Below are positions 1-6,239 of a stretch of DNA of 10,885 bases, in pieces (positions within the stretch are counted from its first letter, which is position 1; each line of letters begins with the position of its first letter). The notes under the pieces were generated by a model. The model saw only the letters and a list, made by a program, of their open reading frames with translations. It did no database searches and had not been told where the DNA came from. The translations under genes were made by a program, and so were the position numbers. Source of the stretch: Bradyrhizobiaceae bacterium (lineage in GTDB: Bacteria; Pseudomonadota; Alphaproteobacteria; Rhizobiales; Xanthobacteraceae); the NCBI GenBank assembly GCA_016793685.1, contig JAEULX010000127.1, positions 1-10,885 on the forward strand, written 5' to 3'.

Positions 1-711
1 GAAGCGGCGATCTACGAGGACCTCGCCTGGCTCGGCCTTGAATGGGAAACGCCGGTGCGGCGGCAATCGGACCACCTCGCCGCCTATCGGACGGCCCTCG
101 CTCGGCTCGCGGAGATGGAACTCGTCTATCCGAGCTTCGAGAGCCGCAGCGAGATCGCCCGGCTCGTCGCAGCGCGGGAACGGAACGGGCCGTGGCCGCG
201 CGATCCCGACGGCGCGCCGCTCTATCCGGGGCTATCGCGCCATATGGACGCGGACGAGCGGTCCCGGCGCATTGCGGAAGGTGCGCCCTATGCGTTGCGC
301 CTCGACATGGCGGCGGCGGTCGCGCGGGTTCAGGCGCCGCTCACCTGGATCGAGACCGGGTGCGGGCCGCAGGGGGACACCGGGGTGATCGCCGCCGACC
401 CCGCGGCGTGGGGCGACGTCGTGCTCGCGCGGAAAGAGACGCCGACGAGCTATCACCTGTCGGTGGTCATCGACGACGCGGCCCAAGGGGCGACCCATGT
501 CGTGCGGGGACAGGACCTGTTCGCGGCGACGAGCCTGCATCGCCTGCTGCAGGCCCTGCTCGGGCTTGCTGCTCCGACCTACCGGCACCACCGCCTGATC
601 CTCGATGCCGACGGGCGCAAGCTCGCCAAGTCGACCGGGGCTACCGCGCTCCGCGCGCTGCGGACGCAGGGGATCGGTCCCGGAGCGGTCCGGCGGATCA
701 TCGGCCTTTGA
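1..711 (+). CDS. gluQ: Glutamyl-Q tRNA(Asp) synthetase, C-terminal part (5' end outside window)
   Basis: GluQ-RS is a short paralogue of the glutamyl-tRNA synthetase catalytic domain. It activates glutamate and attaches it to the queuosine in the anticodon of tRNA(Asp). The frame is open from base 1, so about 236 C-terminal residues are visible and the start and HIGH-type ATP motif lie upstream. The visible beginning (EDLAWLGLEWETPVRRQS), the stretch ARKETPTSYHLSVVIDDAAQ, THVVRGQDL and the KMSKS-type loop KLAKS (619-633) followed by TGATALRALR are typical of GluQ. The protein stops soon after this loop, with no anticodon-binding domain, which separates it from GltX. The insertion that holds zinc in the E. 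coli enzyme reads YPSFESR (about 127-147) and YPGLSR (about 223-240). The usual cysteines are therefore serine or glutamate, while the tyrosine is kept. The next rightward gene starts 103 bases downstream. Confidence 0.93.
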   Translation, partial: EAAIYEDLAWLGLEWETPVRRQSDHLAAYRTALARLAEMELVYPSFESRSEIARLVAARERNGPWPRDPDGAPLYPGLSRHMDADERSRRIAEGAPYALRLDMAAAVARVQAPLTWIETGCGPQGDTGVIAADPAAWGDVVLARKETPTSYHLSVVIDDAAQGATHVVRGQDLFAATSLHRLLQALLGLAAPTYRHHRLILDADGRKLAKSTGATALRALRTQGIGPGAVRRIIGL

Positions 712-814
712 ACGGCCGGCGCGGTCCTATGCGCTTGATCCCCGATCGCGCTATGGTGCAGGAAAGCATCGCGCGCCGCCCCGCGGCCATCGGCCGTTAT
801 TTTGCGAGGCACAC

Positions 815-1777
815 ATGAATTTAACCAGCGCAACCGGTCCCCGGCCCGCTCGCATCGGCGCTTACAGAGGCCGTGTTCCGACGGGCCGGCGCTGCGCGCG
901 GGCGGCGGCAAGCACGGTCCTCGCAATGGCGATCTGCGGATCGGCGCTGGCGGGCCCCACGTCCGATTCCCCTCCCGGCATGGCGGTCTCGGTCATTCGC
1001 GTCAAACGGGAATGTTTTTCGGACGTGGTCCGCGTCACCGGCACCGTCGTGCCGAAGGAAGAAATGCAGGTGCGGCCCGACGCCGAGGCGGCGCGCGTCA
1101 CCCAGGTCCTGGTCAAGGACGGCGACAGCGTCAGCAACGGGCAGGCGCTGGCGCGCCTCGCCCGCCTGCAAGGACCGAACGCTCCGCCGGCGAATTTCAC
1201 CCTCAGCGCGCCGGCGGCGGGGACGATTGGCCGCATCATGACCCAGGCCGGCGCCATGGCCTCGATGGCCGGCCCGCCGATGTTCCTCATCATCGTCGGC
1301 GGCGATTTCGAGCTTCTGGCGGAAATCCCCTCCACCCGTATCGGCAAGATCGCGGTCGGCCAGCCGGCAAAAGTGGATGTCGTCGGCATCGGGGTCCTGT
1401 CGGGCCGGGTGCGCGCGGTGTCGCCCGAAATCAATATCGCCAACCAGACCGGCCAGGCGCGCATCTCGCTTGGAACCGACGACAGGCTGAAAATGGGCGC
1501 GTTCGGCCGCGCCACTGTGGAGGTCGGAACGAGCTGCGGGGCGAGCGTGCCGTTGTCGGCGGTTCTCTTCGGCCCGCTCGGGCCCGTCGTGCAGGTCGTC
1601 CGCGATAACCGCGTCGAAACGCGGCCGGTTCCGATCGGGCTGTTGGCCGGAGGCAATGTCGAGGTCAAGCAGGGCCTGAACGTGGGCGACCTCGTCGTCA
1701 GGCGGGCGGGCACATTCCTGCGGGAAAACGACCGCGTCCGCCCCTTTATCGAAGACGCCGCGAGCGCGGAACGGTAA
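815..1777 (+). CDS. Exported efflux RND/HlyD-type periplasmic adaptor (membrane fusion protein), pump not adjacent
   Basis: A 320-residue membrane-fusion/adaptor protein; relatives join an inner-membrane pump to an outer-membrane channel in the periplasm. The ATG at 815 is chosen because GAGG (806-809) lies 5 bases upstream. The open frame extends further left, but only into gluQ. The N-terminus is long and basic, then has a hydrophobic stretch (about 30-46) ending SALA before GP, a signal peptidase I-like site near residue 46. Two biotinyl-lipoyl half motifs follow, about 85-115 (VTQVLVKDGDSVSNGQAL) and 128-160 (LSAPAAGTIG...). A beta-barrel region spans about 163-240 (FELLAEIPSTRIGKIAVGQP) and a membrane-proximal region about 244-302. 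The half motifs are joined by only about 12 residues, so the alpha-helical hairpin of AcrA-type adaptors is missing. No RND permease or ABC gene is next to it, so its partner and substrate are unknown. Confidence 0.82.
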   Translation: MNLTSATGPRPARIGAYRGRVPTGRRCARAAASTVLAMAICGSALAGPTSDSPPGMAVSVIRVKRECFSDVVRVTGTVVPKEEMQVRPDAEAARVTQVLVKDGDSVSNGQALARLARLQGPNAPPANFTLSAPAAGTIGRIMTQAGAMASMAGPPMFLIIVGGDFELLAEIPSTRIGKIAVGQPAKVDVVGIGVLSGRVRAVSPEINIANQTGQARISLGTDDRLKMGAFGRATVEVGTSCGASVPLSAVLFGPLGPVVQVVRDNRVETRPVPIGLLAGGNVEVKQGLNVGDLVVRRAGTFLRENDRVRPFIEDAASAER

Positions 1778-1790
1778 CGCCCTCTCGTTC

Positions 1791-1807
1791 GCGGGCGAAC
1801 AGCCCGC
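1791..1807. other. Small inverted repeat after the adaptor gene
   Basis: GCGGGC (1791-1796) and GCCCGC (1802-1807) form a perfect 6-bp stem around the loop GAACA, 13 bases after the adaptor stop codon. No run of T follows on either side, so it is at best a weak or Rho-assisted 3' end. In high-GC DNA such a stem can also arise by chance. Confidence 0.25.
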
Positions 1808-1937
1808 AGAGCGCCGCGACCAGACGTGCTGACGCGCAGCCAGCCAGGCGCCGCCTTTCCGGCCGCCAGGCTAAGATATTGTGTATGCTTAACTTATCGC
1901 TGTGCTCGGGGGCAAAATGGACACCCCTGGCCATAAA

Positions 1938-1967
1938 TTGACCGCCATTCGGTAAGAACGATAGACT
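1938..1967 (+). promoter_or_regulatory. Candidate sigma-70-type promoter for the LTxxQ-like gene
   Basis: TTGACC (1938-1943) and TAGACT (1962-1967) are separated by 18 bases and match 5/6 and 4/6 of the -35/-10 consensus. They lie in a locally AT-richer stretch of the 216-base gap before the gene at 1994. A start near 1974 would leave a leader of about 20 bases holding the ribosome-binding site GGGGAGG (1983-1989). This is inferred from pattern only. Confidence 0.35.
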
Positions 1968-1993
1968 GACAACTCGGCATGCGGGGAGGCTGA

Positions 1994-2698
1994 ATGCGGC
2001 TCGCTATGGAGCGAAGAGCCGGACGTCGCGCGATTGGGCTTGGGATCATCGCGGTGGCCGCCGTCGCGAGCCTTGCATGGGCATGGCGGCCAAAGTCTCC
2101 CGAAAGCCCGCAAATTTCCGCGACTGAAGTCATCGCCCTGCGATTTCCTGCCGAGTGGACCGCCTCCACACCCACCTCTGCGGCGACGTATGTTCTTGCC
2201 CACGCCCTGTCGCGCGAAAAGACGCCGCGCGAGCCGGCGCCGTCGGTCGATCCGTTCGACTGGCTGTCACAGGCGTTGCTGTTCGAACAGGCGCGCCAGG
2301 ATTTTATCACCGGACCCAACCCGGGAATGCCGCTCTCGCGTTTCGAACTGCCCGACAGTGCGGCCGTCTCGGCTGCGCCGCCTCCAAGTTCCAGGGAGCG
2401 CGCTTCCCCGGCCAGCCTGCTCAATGAGGCGCAGATCGCCAGCATCAAGGAGCGTCTCAACCTTACCCCCGAACAGGCAGCGCTCTGGCTTCCGGTGGAG
2501 GAGGCTCTGCGCACGGTCGCGTGGCGCGGGAATCCCGACAAGCTCGACACCAAGTCCGCGACGCTCGATCCCAGGGGAATCGTGCAGCTGAAGACCGCGC
2601 TTACCCCGTTCCTCAAGACTTTGAATGCCGAGCAGAAGGACGAATTGCGCATGATCGCGCACCTGATGGGGCTCGGCCCGTTCGCCTCGCAGCTTTAG
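1994..2698 (+). CDS. Membrane-anchored protein with C-terminal LTxxQ (Spy/CpxP-like) region, function unknown
   Basis: A 234-residue protein of unknown function. ATG 1994 is preferred over ATG 2006 because GGGGAGG (1983-1989) sits 4 bases before it. A basic N-terminus (MRLAMERRAGRR) leads into one hydrophobic segment at about residues 13-31, which ends WAWRP without a clear cleavage site. A membrane anchor with the rest in the periplasm is therefore more likely than a secreted form. A low-complexity Ala/Pro/Ser stretch (about 123-140) separates two parts. The C-terminal part is helical and has two related motifs, LNLTPEQ (155-161, followed by ALWLPVEEAL) and LNAEQKDELR (210-219). This resembles the LTxxQ repeats of Spy/CpxP periplasmic stress proteins. 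The motif resemblance is direct; a chaperone or envelope-stress role is inference. The cytochrome c gene follows 251 bases later on the same strand. Confidence 0.72.
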   Translation: MRLAMERRAGRRAIGLGIIAVAAVASLAWAWRPKSPESPQISATEVIALRFPAEWTASTPTSAATYVLAHALSREKTPREPAPSVDPFDWLSQALLFEQARQDFITGPNPGMPLSRFELPDSAAVSAAPPPSSRERASPASLLNEAQIASIKERLNLTPEQAALWLPVEEALRTVAWRGNPDKLDTKSATLDPRGIVQLKTALTPFLKTLNAEQKDELRMIAHLMGLGPFASQL

Positions 2699-2949
2699 GG
2701 CTCGCCCGCCGTGCCATCCAACCACAAGGGACTGATCAACCTCGTCAAATCGACGGCACCGGTGAAACAGCAACGCCCACGCTCTTGCCGGACAGCGCGA
2801 AGCATGGTTTTGACGTTGCATCGAGACGCACGACCCGCATCGTTGCACCGGGTCCGGCGCTCACCCGCATTGACCTTTCCGAACCTTCGCCTGCCGCTTC
2901 ACGATCGGCATCGAGCAATATCAAATCGCGAGCAGAAGGACGCAATAAC

Positions 2950-3339
2950 ATGTTGAAAGGACTTATTTTTTCTGCCATCGCCTTGGCCGCGTCAAGCGGG
3001 ATCGCCGTTGCCGGCGACGTGGCGGCGGGCCAGGTCGTATTCAAGAAGTGCCTGCCCTGCCATGCCGTCGGGGAGGGCGCGAAGAACAAGGTCGGCCCCG
3101 AGCTCAACGGGCTCGATGGACGCCACTCGGGCCAAGCTCCCGGCTTCAACTATTCCGCCGCCAACAAGGATTCCGGAATCGTCTGGAGCGAGGCGACGTT
3201 CAAGGATTACATCAAGGATCCGCGGGCGAAGATCCCGGGAACCAAGATGATTTTCCCCGGCATCAAGAACGAAAAAGAAGCGGACGATCTCTGGAGCTAT
3301 CTCCAGCAGTTCAGCGCGGACGGCAAGACGAAGTCGTAA
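2950..3339 (+). CDS. Periplasmic class I c-type cytochrome (c2/c550-like)
   Basis: A 129-residue monohaem cytochrome c that would carry electrons in the periplasm, typically from the bc1 complex to an oxidase, reductase or reaction centre. Start ATG 2950 has AAGGA (2936-2940) 9 bases upstream. It gives a classical signal peptide (MLKGLIFSAIALAASSG...) with cleavage expected after AVA, residue 21. The mature protein begins GDVAAGQ and has the haem site CLPCH (residues 34-38, axial His38). The axial methionine is Met100 in PGTKMIFPGIK, very close to mitochondrial cytochrome c and bacterial c2. FNYS (66-69) and the C-terminal helix DDLWSYLQQF are also typical. The length fits the small c2/c550 class. 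A leftover frame runs further upstream to 2521 but has no family support. Genes of this class are called cycA in some relatives; I cannot tell which paralogue this is. Confidence 0.92.
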   Translation: MLKGLIFSAIALAASSGIAVAGDVAAGQVVFKKCLPCHAVGEGAKNKVGPELNGLDGRHSGQAPGFNYSAANKDSGIVWSEATFKDYIKDPRAKIPGTKMIFPGIKNEKEADDLWSYLQQFSADGKTKS

Positions 3340-3387
3340 GACGGAGCTGCGGTCAGCACTGGCGCGAACCGGGCTGTTTCATCAGGG

Positions 3388-3421
3388 ATGGCGCATGCGT
3401 GGGGGGCCGCGCATGCGCCAT
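3388..3421 (+). terminator. Strong 12-bp hairpin after the cytochrome c gene
   Basis: ATGGCGCATGCG (3388-3399) and CGCATGCGCCAT (3410-3421) are perfect inverted copies, with a 10-base loop TGGGGGGCCG. The hairpin lies 48 bases after the cytochrome stop codon. On the + strand it is followed by the T-rich TTGATTTATC, as in a Rho-independent terminator. On the other strand no T run follows, so it is less convincing as the end of the convergent gene that stops at 3494. Each arm also contains the palindrome GCATGC, so a protein-binding role cannot be excluded. Confidence 0.6.
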
Positions 3422-3493
3422 TTGATTTATCAATCGCTTTGCTTGACGTCGAACCTGCCGCGAGCGGCGCTCCGGTTGGGCAGCCGATAACAA

Positions 3494-5122
3494 TCACGCA
3501 GCGAGCGGACGAAAATCCGTCGCGTCGGCCTGCCGCCAGGCGTCGCGGAACAGCGGGTCGCGCGCGCCGTCGAGCAATTCGCCGGGCGCAAGCTGCGGGT
3601 AAAGCTGGTCGAAGGTCATCACTTCGCTCGCCGACACGCGCCGCGAGACATGGTGCGGGCGGAACTCGTTGGGATGATCGAGCCCCGCCGCCGCGGTCAG
3701 TTCGATGAGCGCGTTCAGTGTGGAGGCGTGAAAGCTCGCCACCCGCTCGATCTTGTTCGGCACGACGAGCGCCCGCTGGAGCGCGGGGTTCTGCGTCGCA
3801 ATACCGGTCGGGCAGCGATCCGTGTGGCAGCTCTGCGACTGGATGCAGCCGAGCGCGAACATGAAGCCGCGGGCGGCGTTGCACCAATCGGCGCCGAGCG
3901 CCATCGCCCGCGCGATATCGAAGCCGGAAACGATCTTGCCGCTCGCCCCGATCTTGATGCGGTCGCGCATGCCGGCGCCGACCAAGGCGTTGTGCACGAA
4001 GCTCAGCCCCTCCCGCAGCGGCATGCCGAGGTGATCGAGAAATTCGAGGGGAGCCGCGCCGGTGCCGCCCTCCTTGCCGTCGACCACGATGAAGTCCGGA
4101 TAGATGTCCGTGTCCAGCATGGCCTTGCAAATCGCGAGGAACTCCCAGCGGTGGCCGACGCAGAGCTTGAAGCCGACCGGCTTGCCGCCGGACAGCCGGC
4201 GCAGTTCCTCCAGAAAGCGGACGAACTCGACCGGCGTCGAAAAGGCCGAATGCCGCGGCGGAGAAATACAATCCTGCCCCATCGGCACGCCGCGCGCCGC
4301 AGCGATCTCGGCGCTGACCTTCGGCGCCGGCAATACGCCGCCGTGGCCGGGCTTGGCGCCCTGGCTCAGCTTGACCTCGATCATCTTGATCTGGTCCTCG
4401 GCCGCCACCTTGGCGAAACGATCGGGGCAGAACGTCCCGTCCTGCCGGCGGCAACCGAAATAGCCCGAGCCGATCTCCCAGATGAGATCGCCGCCCATCT
4501 CGCGGTGATACCGGCTGACTCCGCCTTCACCGGTGTCATGCGCGAACCCGCCTTGCCTCGCTCCGCCATTGAGCGCGCGAATGGCGTTCGCACTGAGCGC
4601 CCCGAAGCTCATGGCCGAGACGTTGAGCACCGAAGCGGAGTATGGCTTGGCGCAATCCGGACCGCCGATCGTGACGCGAAACGGCGCGGTCGCGAGCGGC
4701 CGCGGGGAGACCGAATGGCACAGCCATTCATAGCCGTCTGCATACACATCGTACTGGGTGCCGAAGGGCCGCTTATCGAGAACGTGCTTGGCGCGCTGAT
4801 AGGCGACGGCCCGCTTGTCGCGGCTGAACGGCAGGCCGTGCTTTTCGTCCTCGAAGAAGTACTGGCGCATTTCCGGCCTGATCTCTTCGAGCAGAAACCG
4901 TAAGTGCGCCAAGATCGGATAGCTGCGCAGGATCGCGTGCTTGGTCTGCAGCAGGTCGCGCGTGCCGACCGCGGCGAGCCCGGCGAATACCGCGATGAAG
5001 ACCGACAGGTAGGGGAGCAGATGCGGCTCGCGCCAGGCGAGAGCGATCAGCAGCACGGTCGCGACGAGCGATACCGTGTAGGCCAGCAGCCGCGGGGTGA
5101 AAGGCAGAAGCAAAGCGCGCAT
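3494..5122 (-). CDS. Membrane-anchored FMN-binding, 3Fe-4S glutamate-synthase-like protein
   Basis: A 542-residue member of the FMN-binding glutamate synthase family (Glu_synthase domain). In true GltB this domain combines ammonia with 2-oxoglutarate on FMN. Two transmembrane helices at about 13-30 and 36-53 precede the soluble part. Motifs shared with GltB are SAMSFGALS (169-177), KLSQGAKPGHGG (251-262), DGKEGGTGAAP (348-358) and C-x5-C-x4-C (Cys426, Cys432, Cys437 in CIQSQSCHTDRCPTG), the 3Fe-4S ligands. There is no N-terminal glutaminase domain and no C-terminal beta-helix region, so it is not a complete glutamate synthase. The true substrate of such stand-alone proteins is not established. 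ATG 5122 puts the first helix right after the start; the ribosome-binding site is weak (AAGAG, 6 bases away). It lies 106 bases after the hydroxybutyryl-CoA dehydrogenase gene in the same direction, so co-transcription is possible. Confidence 0.88.
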   Translation of the reverse strand: MRALLLPFTPRLLAYTVSLVATVLLIALAWREPHLLPYLSVFIAVFAGLAAVGTRDLLQTKHAILRSYPILAHLRFLLEEIRPEMRQYFFEDEKHGLPFSRDKRAVAYQRAKHVLDKRPFGTQYDVYADGYEWLCHSVSPRPLATAPFRVTIGGPDCAKPYSASVLNVSAMSFGALSANAIRALNGGARQGGFAHDTGEGGVSRYHREMGGDLIWEIGSGYFGCRRQDGTFCPDRFAKVAAEDQIKMIEVKLSQGAKPGHGGVLPAPKVSAEIAAARGVPMGQDCISPPRHSAFSTPVEFVRFLEELRRLSGGKPVGFKLCVGHRWEFLAICKAMLDTDIYPDFIVVDGKEGGTGAAPLEFLDHLGMPLREGLSFVHNALVGAGMRDRIKIGASGKIVSGFDIARAMALGADWCNAARGFMFALGCIQSQSCHTDRCPTGIATQNPALQRALVVPNKIERVASFHASTLNALIELTAAAGLDHPNEFRPHHVSRRVSASEVMTFDQLYPQLAPGELLDGARDPLFRDAWRQADATDFRPLAA

Positions 5123-5228
5123 GGATGACTCTTGAAGCCGGGGCCTCCGTCCCCACCGCCCGCGAGGCTCACTGCGTTACGATCCGTCGAGCGAGTTCCT
5201 GTTCAGAAGAACTGGAATCCGCCCCGCG

Positions 5229-6110
5229 TCACCGCGTCGGTACCGGCGTATCGCCGCGATAATCGTAGAAGCCGCGCTGCGTCTTGCGGCCGAGCCAGCC
5301 CGCCTCGACGTACTTCACGAGCAGCGGACATGGCCGGTATTTGGAATCGGCAAGGCCTTCGTACAGCATCTGCATGACCGACAGACACGTGTCGAGACCG
5401 ATGAAATCCGCGAGTTGCAGCGGCCCCATCGGATGATGCGCGCCGAGCCGCATCGCCGTGTCGATCGCCTCGACAGTGCCGACGCCCTCGTAAAGCGTAT
5501 AGATCGCCTCGTTGATCATCGGCATCAAAATGCGGTTGACGATGAAGGCGGGAAAGTCCTCGGCGACCGCGACCGTCTTGCCGACATGGATGCAGAATTC
5601 CCGCGCCGTCTCGAAGGTCGCATCGTCGGTGGCGATGCCGCGGATCAGTTCGACCACCTCCATCACCGCCGGCGGGTTCATGAAGTGAACGCCGATGAAC
5701 TTTTCCGGGCGATCGGTGGCGGCGGCCAGCCGGGTGATGGAGATCGACGAGCTGTTCGACCCGATCATCGCATCCGCCCGCAGGACCGGGCACAGTTCGG
5801 AGAAAATCTTCCGCTTGACGTCTTCTTTCTCCGTCGCCGCCTCGATGACCAGATCGCAGTCGGAAAACTCCTCGACCGCCTCGGCGGGACTGATGCGCTT
5901 GAGCGCGTCCTTCCGCTGCTCCTCGGTGATGCGCTTGCGCTTCACCTGCCGGGCCATGTTCCCGTTGATCGTCGCGAGTGCAGCCTTGAGGCGGTCGGCG
6001 GAGATGTCGTTGAGCACGACGTTCAATCCCGCAAGGGCGCAGACATGGGCGATGCCGCTGCCCATGTGCCCGGCGCCGATGACGCCGACCTTTTTGATTG
6101 TTTTTGCCAT
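5229..6110 (-). CDS. hbd: 3-hydroxybutyryl-CoA dehydrogenase
   Basis: Cytoplasmic NAD(P)-dependent enzyme that interconverts (S)-3-hydroxybutyryl-CoA and acetoacetyl-CoA in short-chain fatty-acid or butyrate metabolism; related PaaH acts in phenylacetate breakdown. It has 293 residues, the usual family length. The Rossmann motif GAGHMG is at residues 12-17. The active-site set can be placed by comparison with the human enzyme: Ser121 in the SNSSS run, His142 in GVHFMNPP, Glu154 in EVVE and Asn192 in FIVNR. The C-terminal dimerisation domain contains HHPMGPLQLADFIGLD and ends with GFYDY plus a short tail. The frame could begin at 6146, but ATG 6110 gives the standard beginning MAKTIKKVGVIGAG and has AGGA just upstream. 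It follows etfA by 129 bases on the same strand, a common pairing in alphaproteobacteria. Confidence 0.94.
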   Translation of the reverse strand: MAKTIKKVGVIGAGHMGSGIAHVCALAGLNVVLNDISADRLKAALATINGNMARQVKRKRITEEQRKDALKRISPAEAVEEFSDCDLVIEAATEKEDVKRKIFSELCPVLRADAMIGSNSSSISITRLAAATDRPEKFIGVHFMNPPAVMEVVELIRGIATDDATFETAREFCIHVGKTVAVAEDFPAFIVNRILMPMINEAIYTLYEGVGTVEAIDTAMRLGAHHPMGPLQLADFIGLDTCLSVMQMLYEGLADSKYRPCPLLVKYVEAGWLGRKTQRGFYDYRGDTPVPTR

Positions 6111-6181
6111 GAGTCCTGTCCACTGGCGCTTCGCTCTTCGCGCCAATACACGGCGCGCCCGAAAAGCCGAGGCCGTTATTC

Positions 6182-6189
6182 GTTATATA
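6182..6189 (-). promoter_or_regulatory. Possible -10 element upstream of hbd
   Basis: Read leftward, TATATAAC lies about 72 bases before the hbd start, inside the longer string ATATAACGAAT. A good -35 box is not visible, because the position 17 bases upstream falls in the GC-rich hairpin at 6198-6224. The same ATATAACGAAT string occurs about 70 bases before the HIG1-domain gene, which is the main reason to list it. Confidence 0.25.
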
Positions 6190-6197
6190 CCGCCTAA

Positions 6198-6224
6198 CAC
6201 GCGCCGCCGCCACGGCGGCGCGTG
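6198..6224. other. GC-rich perfect hairpin between etfA and hbd
   Basis: CACGCGCCGCC (6198-6208) pairs with GGCGGCGCGTG (6214-6224). One more G-C pair inside gives a 12-bp stem with the loop CCA. It lies 16 bases after the etfA stop and about 88 bases before the hbd start. No T run follows on the transcribed strand, so a simple intrinsic terminator is unlikely. Plausible roles are partial termination, protection of the etfBA mRNA end, or a processing site that sets etfBA and hbd levels apart. Confidence 0.45.
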
Positions 6225-6239
6225 ATTCTTACGCCGAAT

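Noticed and set aside
735..757. TTGATC ... TATGGT upstream of the adaptor gene as a promoter
   Set aside because: The spacing of 11-12 bases is too short for a sigma-70 promoter, and no better -35 box fits the TATGGT.
2629..2942. Exact 14-base direct repeat CGAGCAGAAGGACG at 2629-2642 and 2929-2942, precisely 300 bases apart
   Set aside because: The first copy is ordinary coding sequence (AEQKDE) and the second overlaps the cytochrome ribosome-binding site. Flanking bases do not match, and there is no sign of duplication or a mobile element.
2521..2949. Upstream extension of the cytochrome c frame
   Set aside because: It runs through another gene in a different frame and would bury the clear signal peptide. 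The ATG at 2950 has a good ribosome-binding site.
2711..2956. Short open frame in the gap before the cytochrome gene
   Set aside because: It has no ribosome-binding site or recognisable domain, its composition is Arg/Ser-rich as expected from noncoding high-GC DNA, and it overlaps the cytochrome start.
3650..4903. Long rightward open frame opposite the glutamate-synthase-like gene
   Set aside because: It is the antisense of a well-supported gene, rich in Arg/Ala/Asp and with no family motif; long antisense frames are usual in high-GC DNA.
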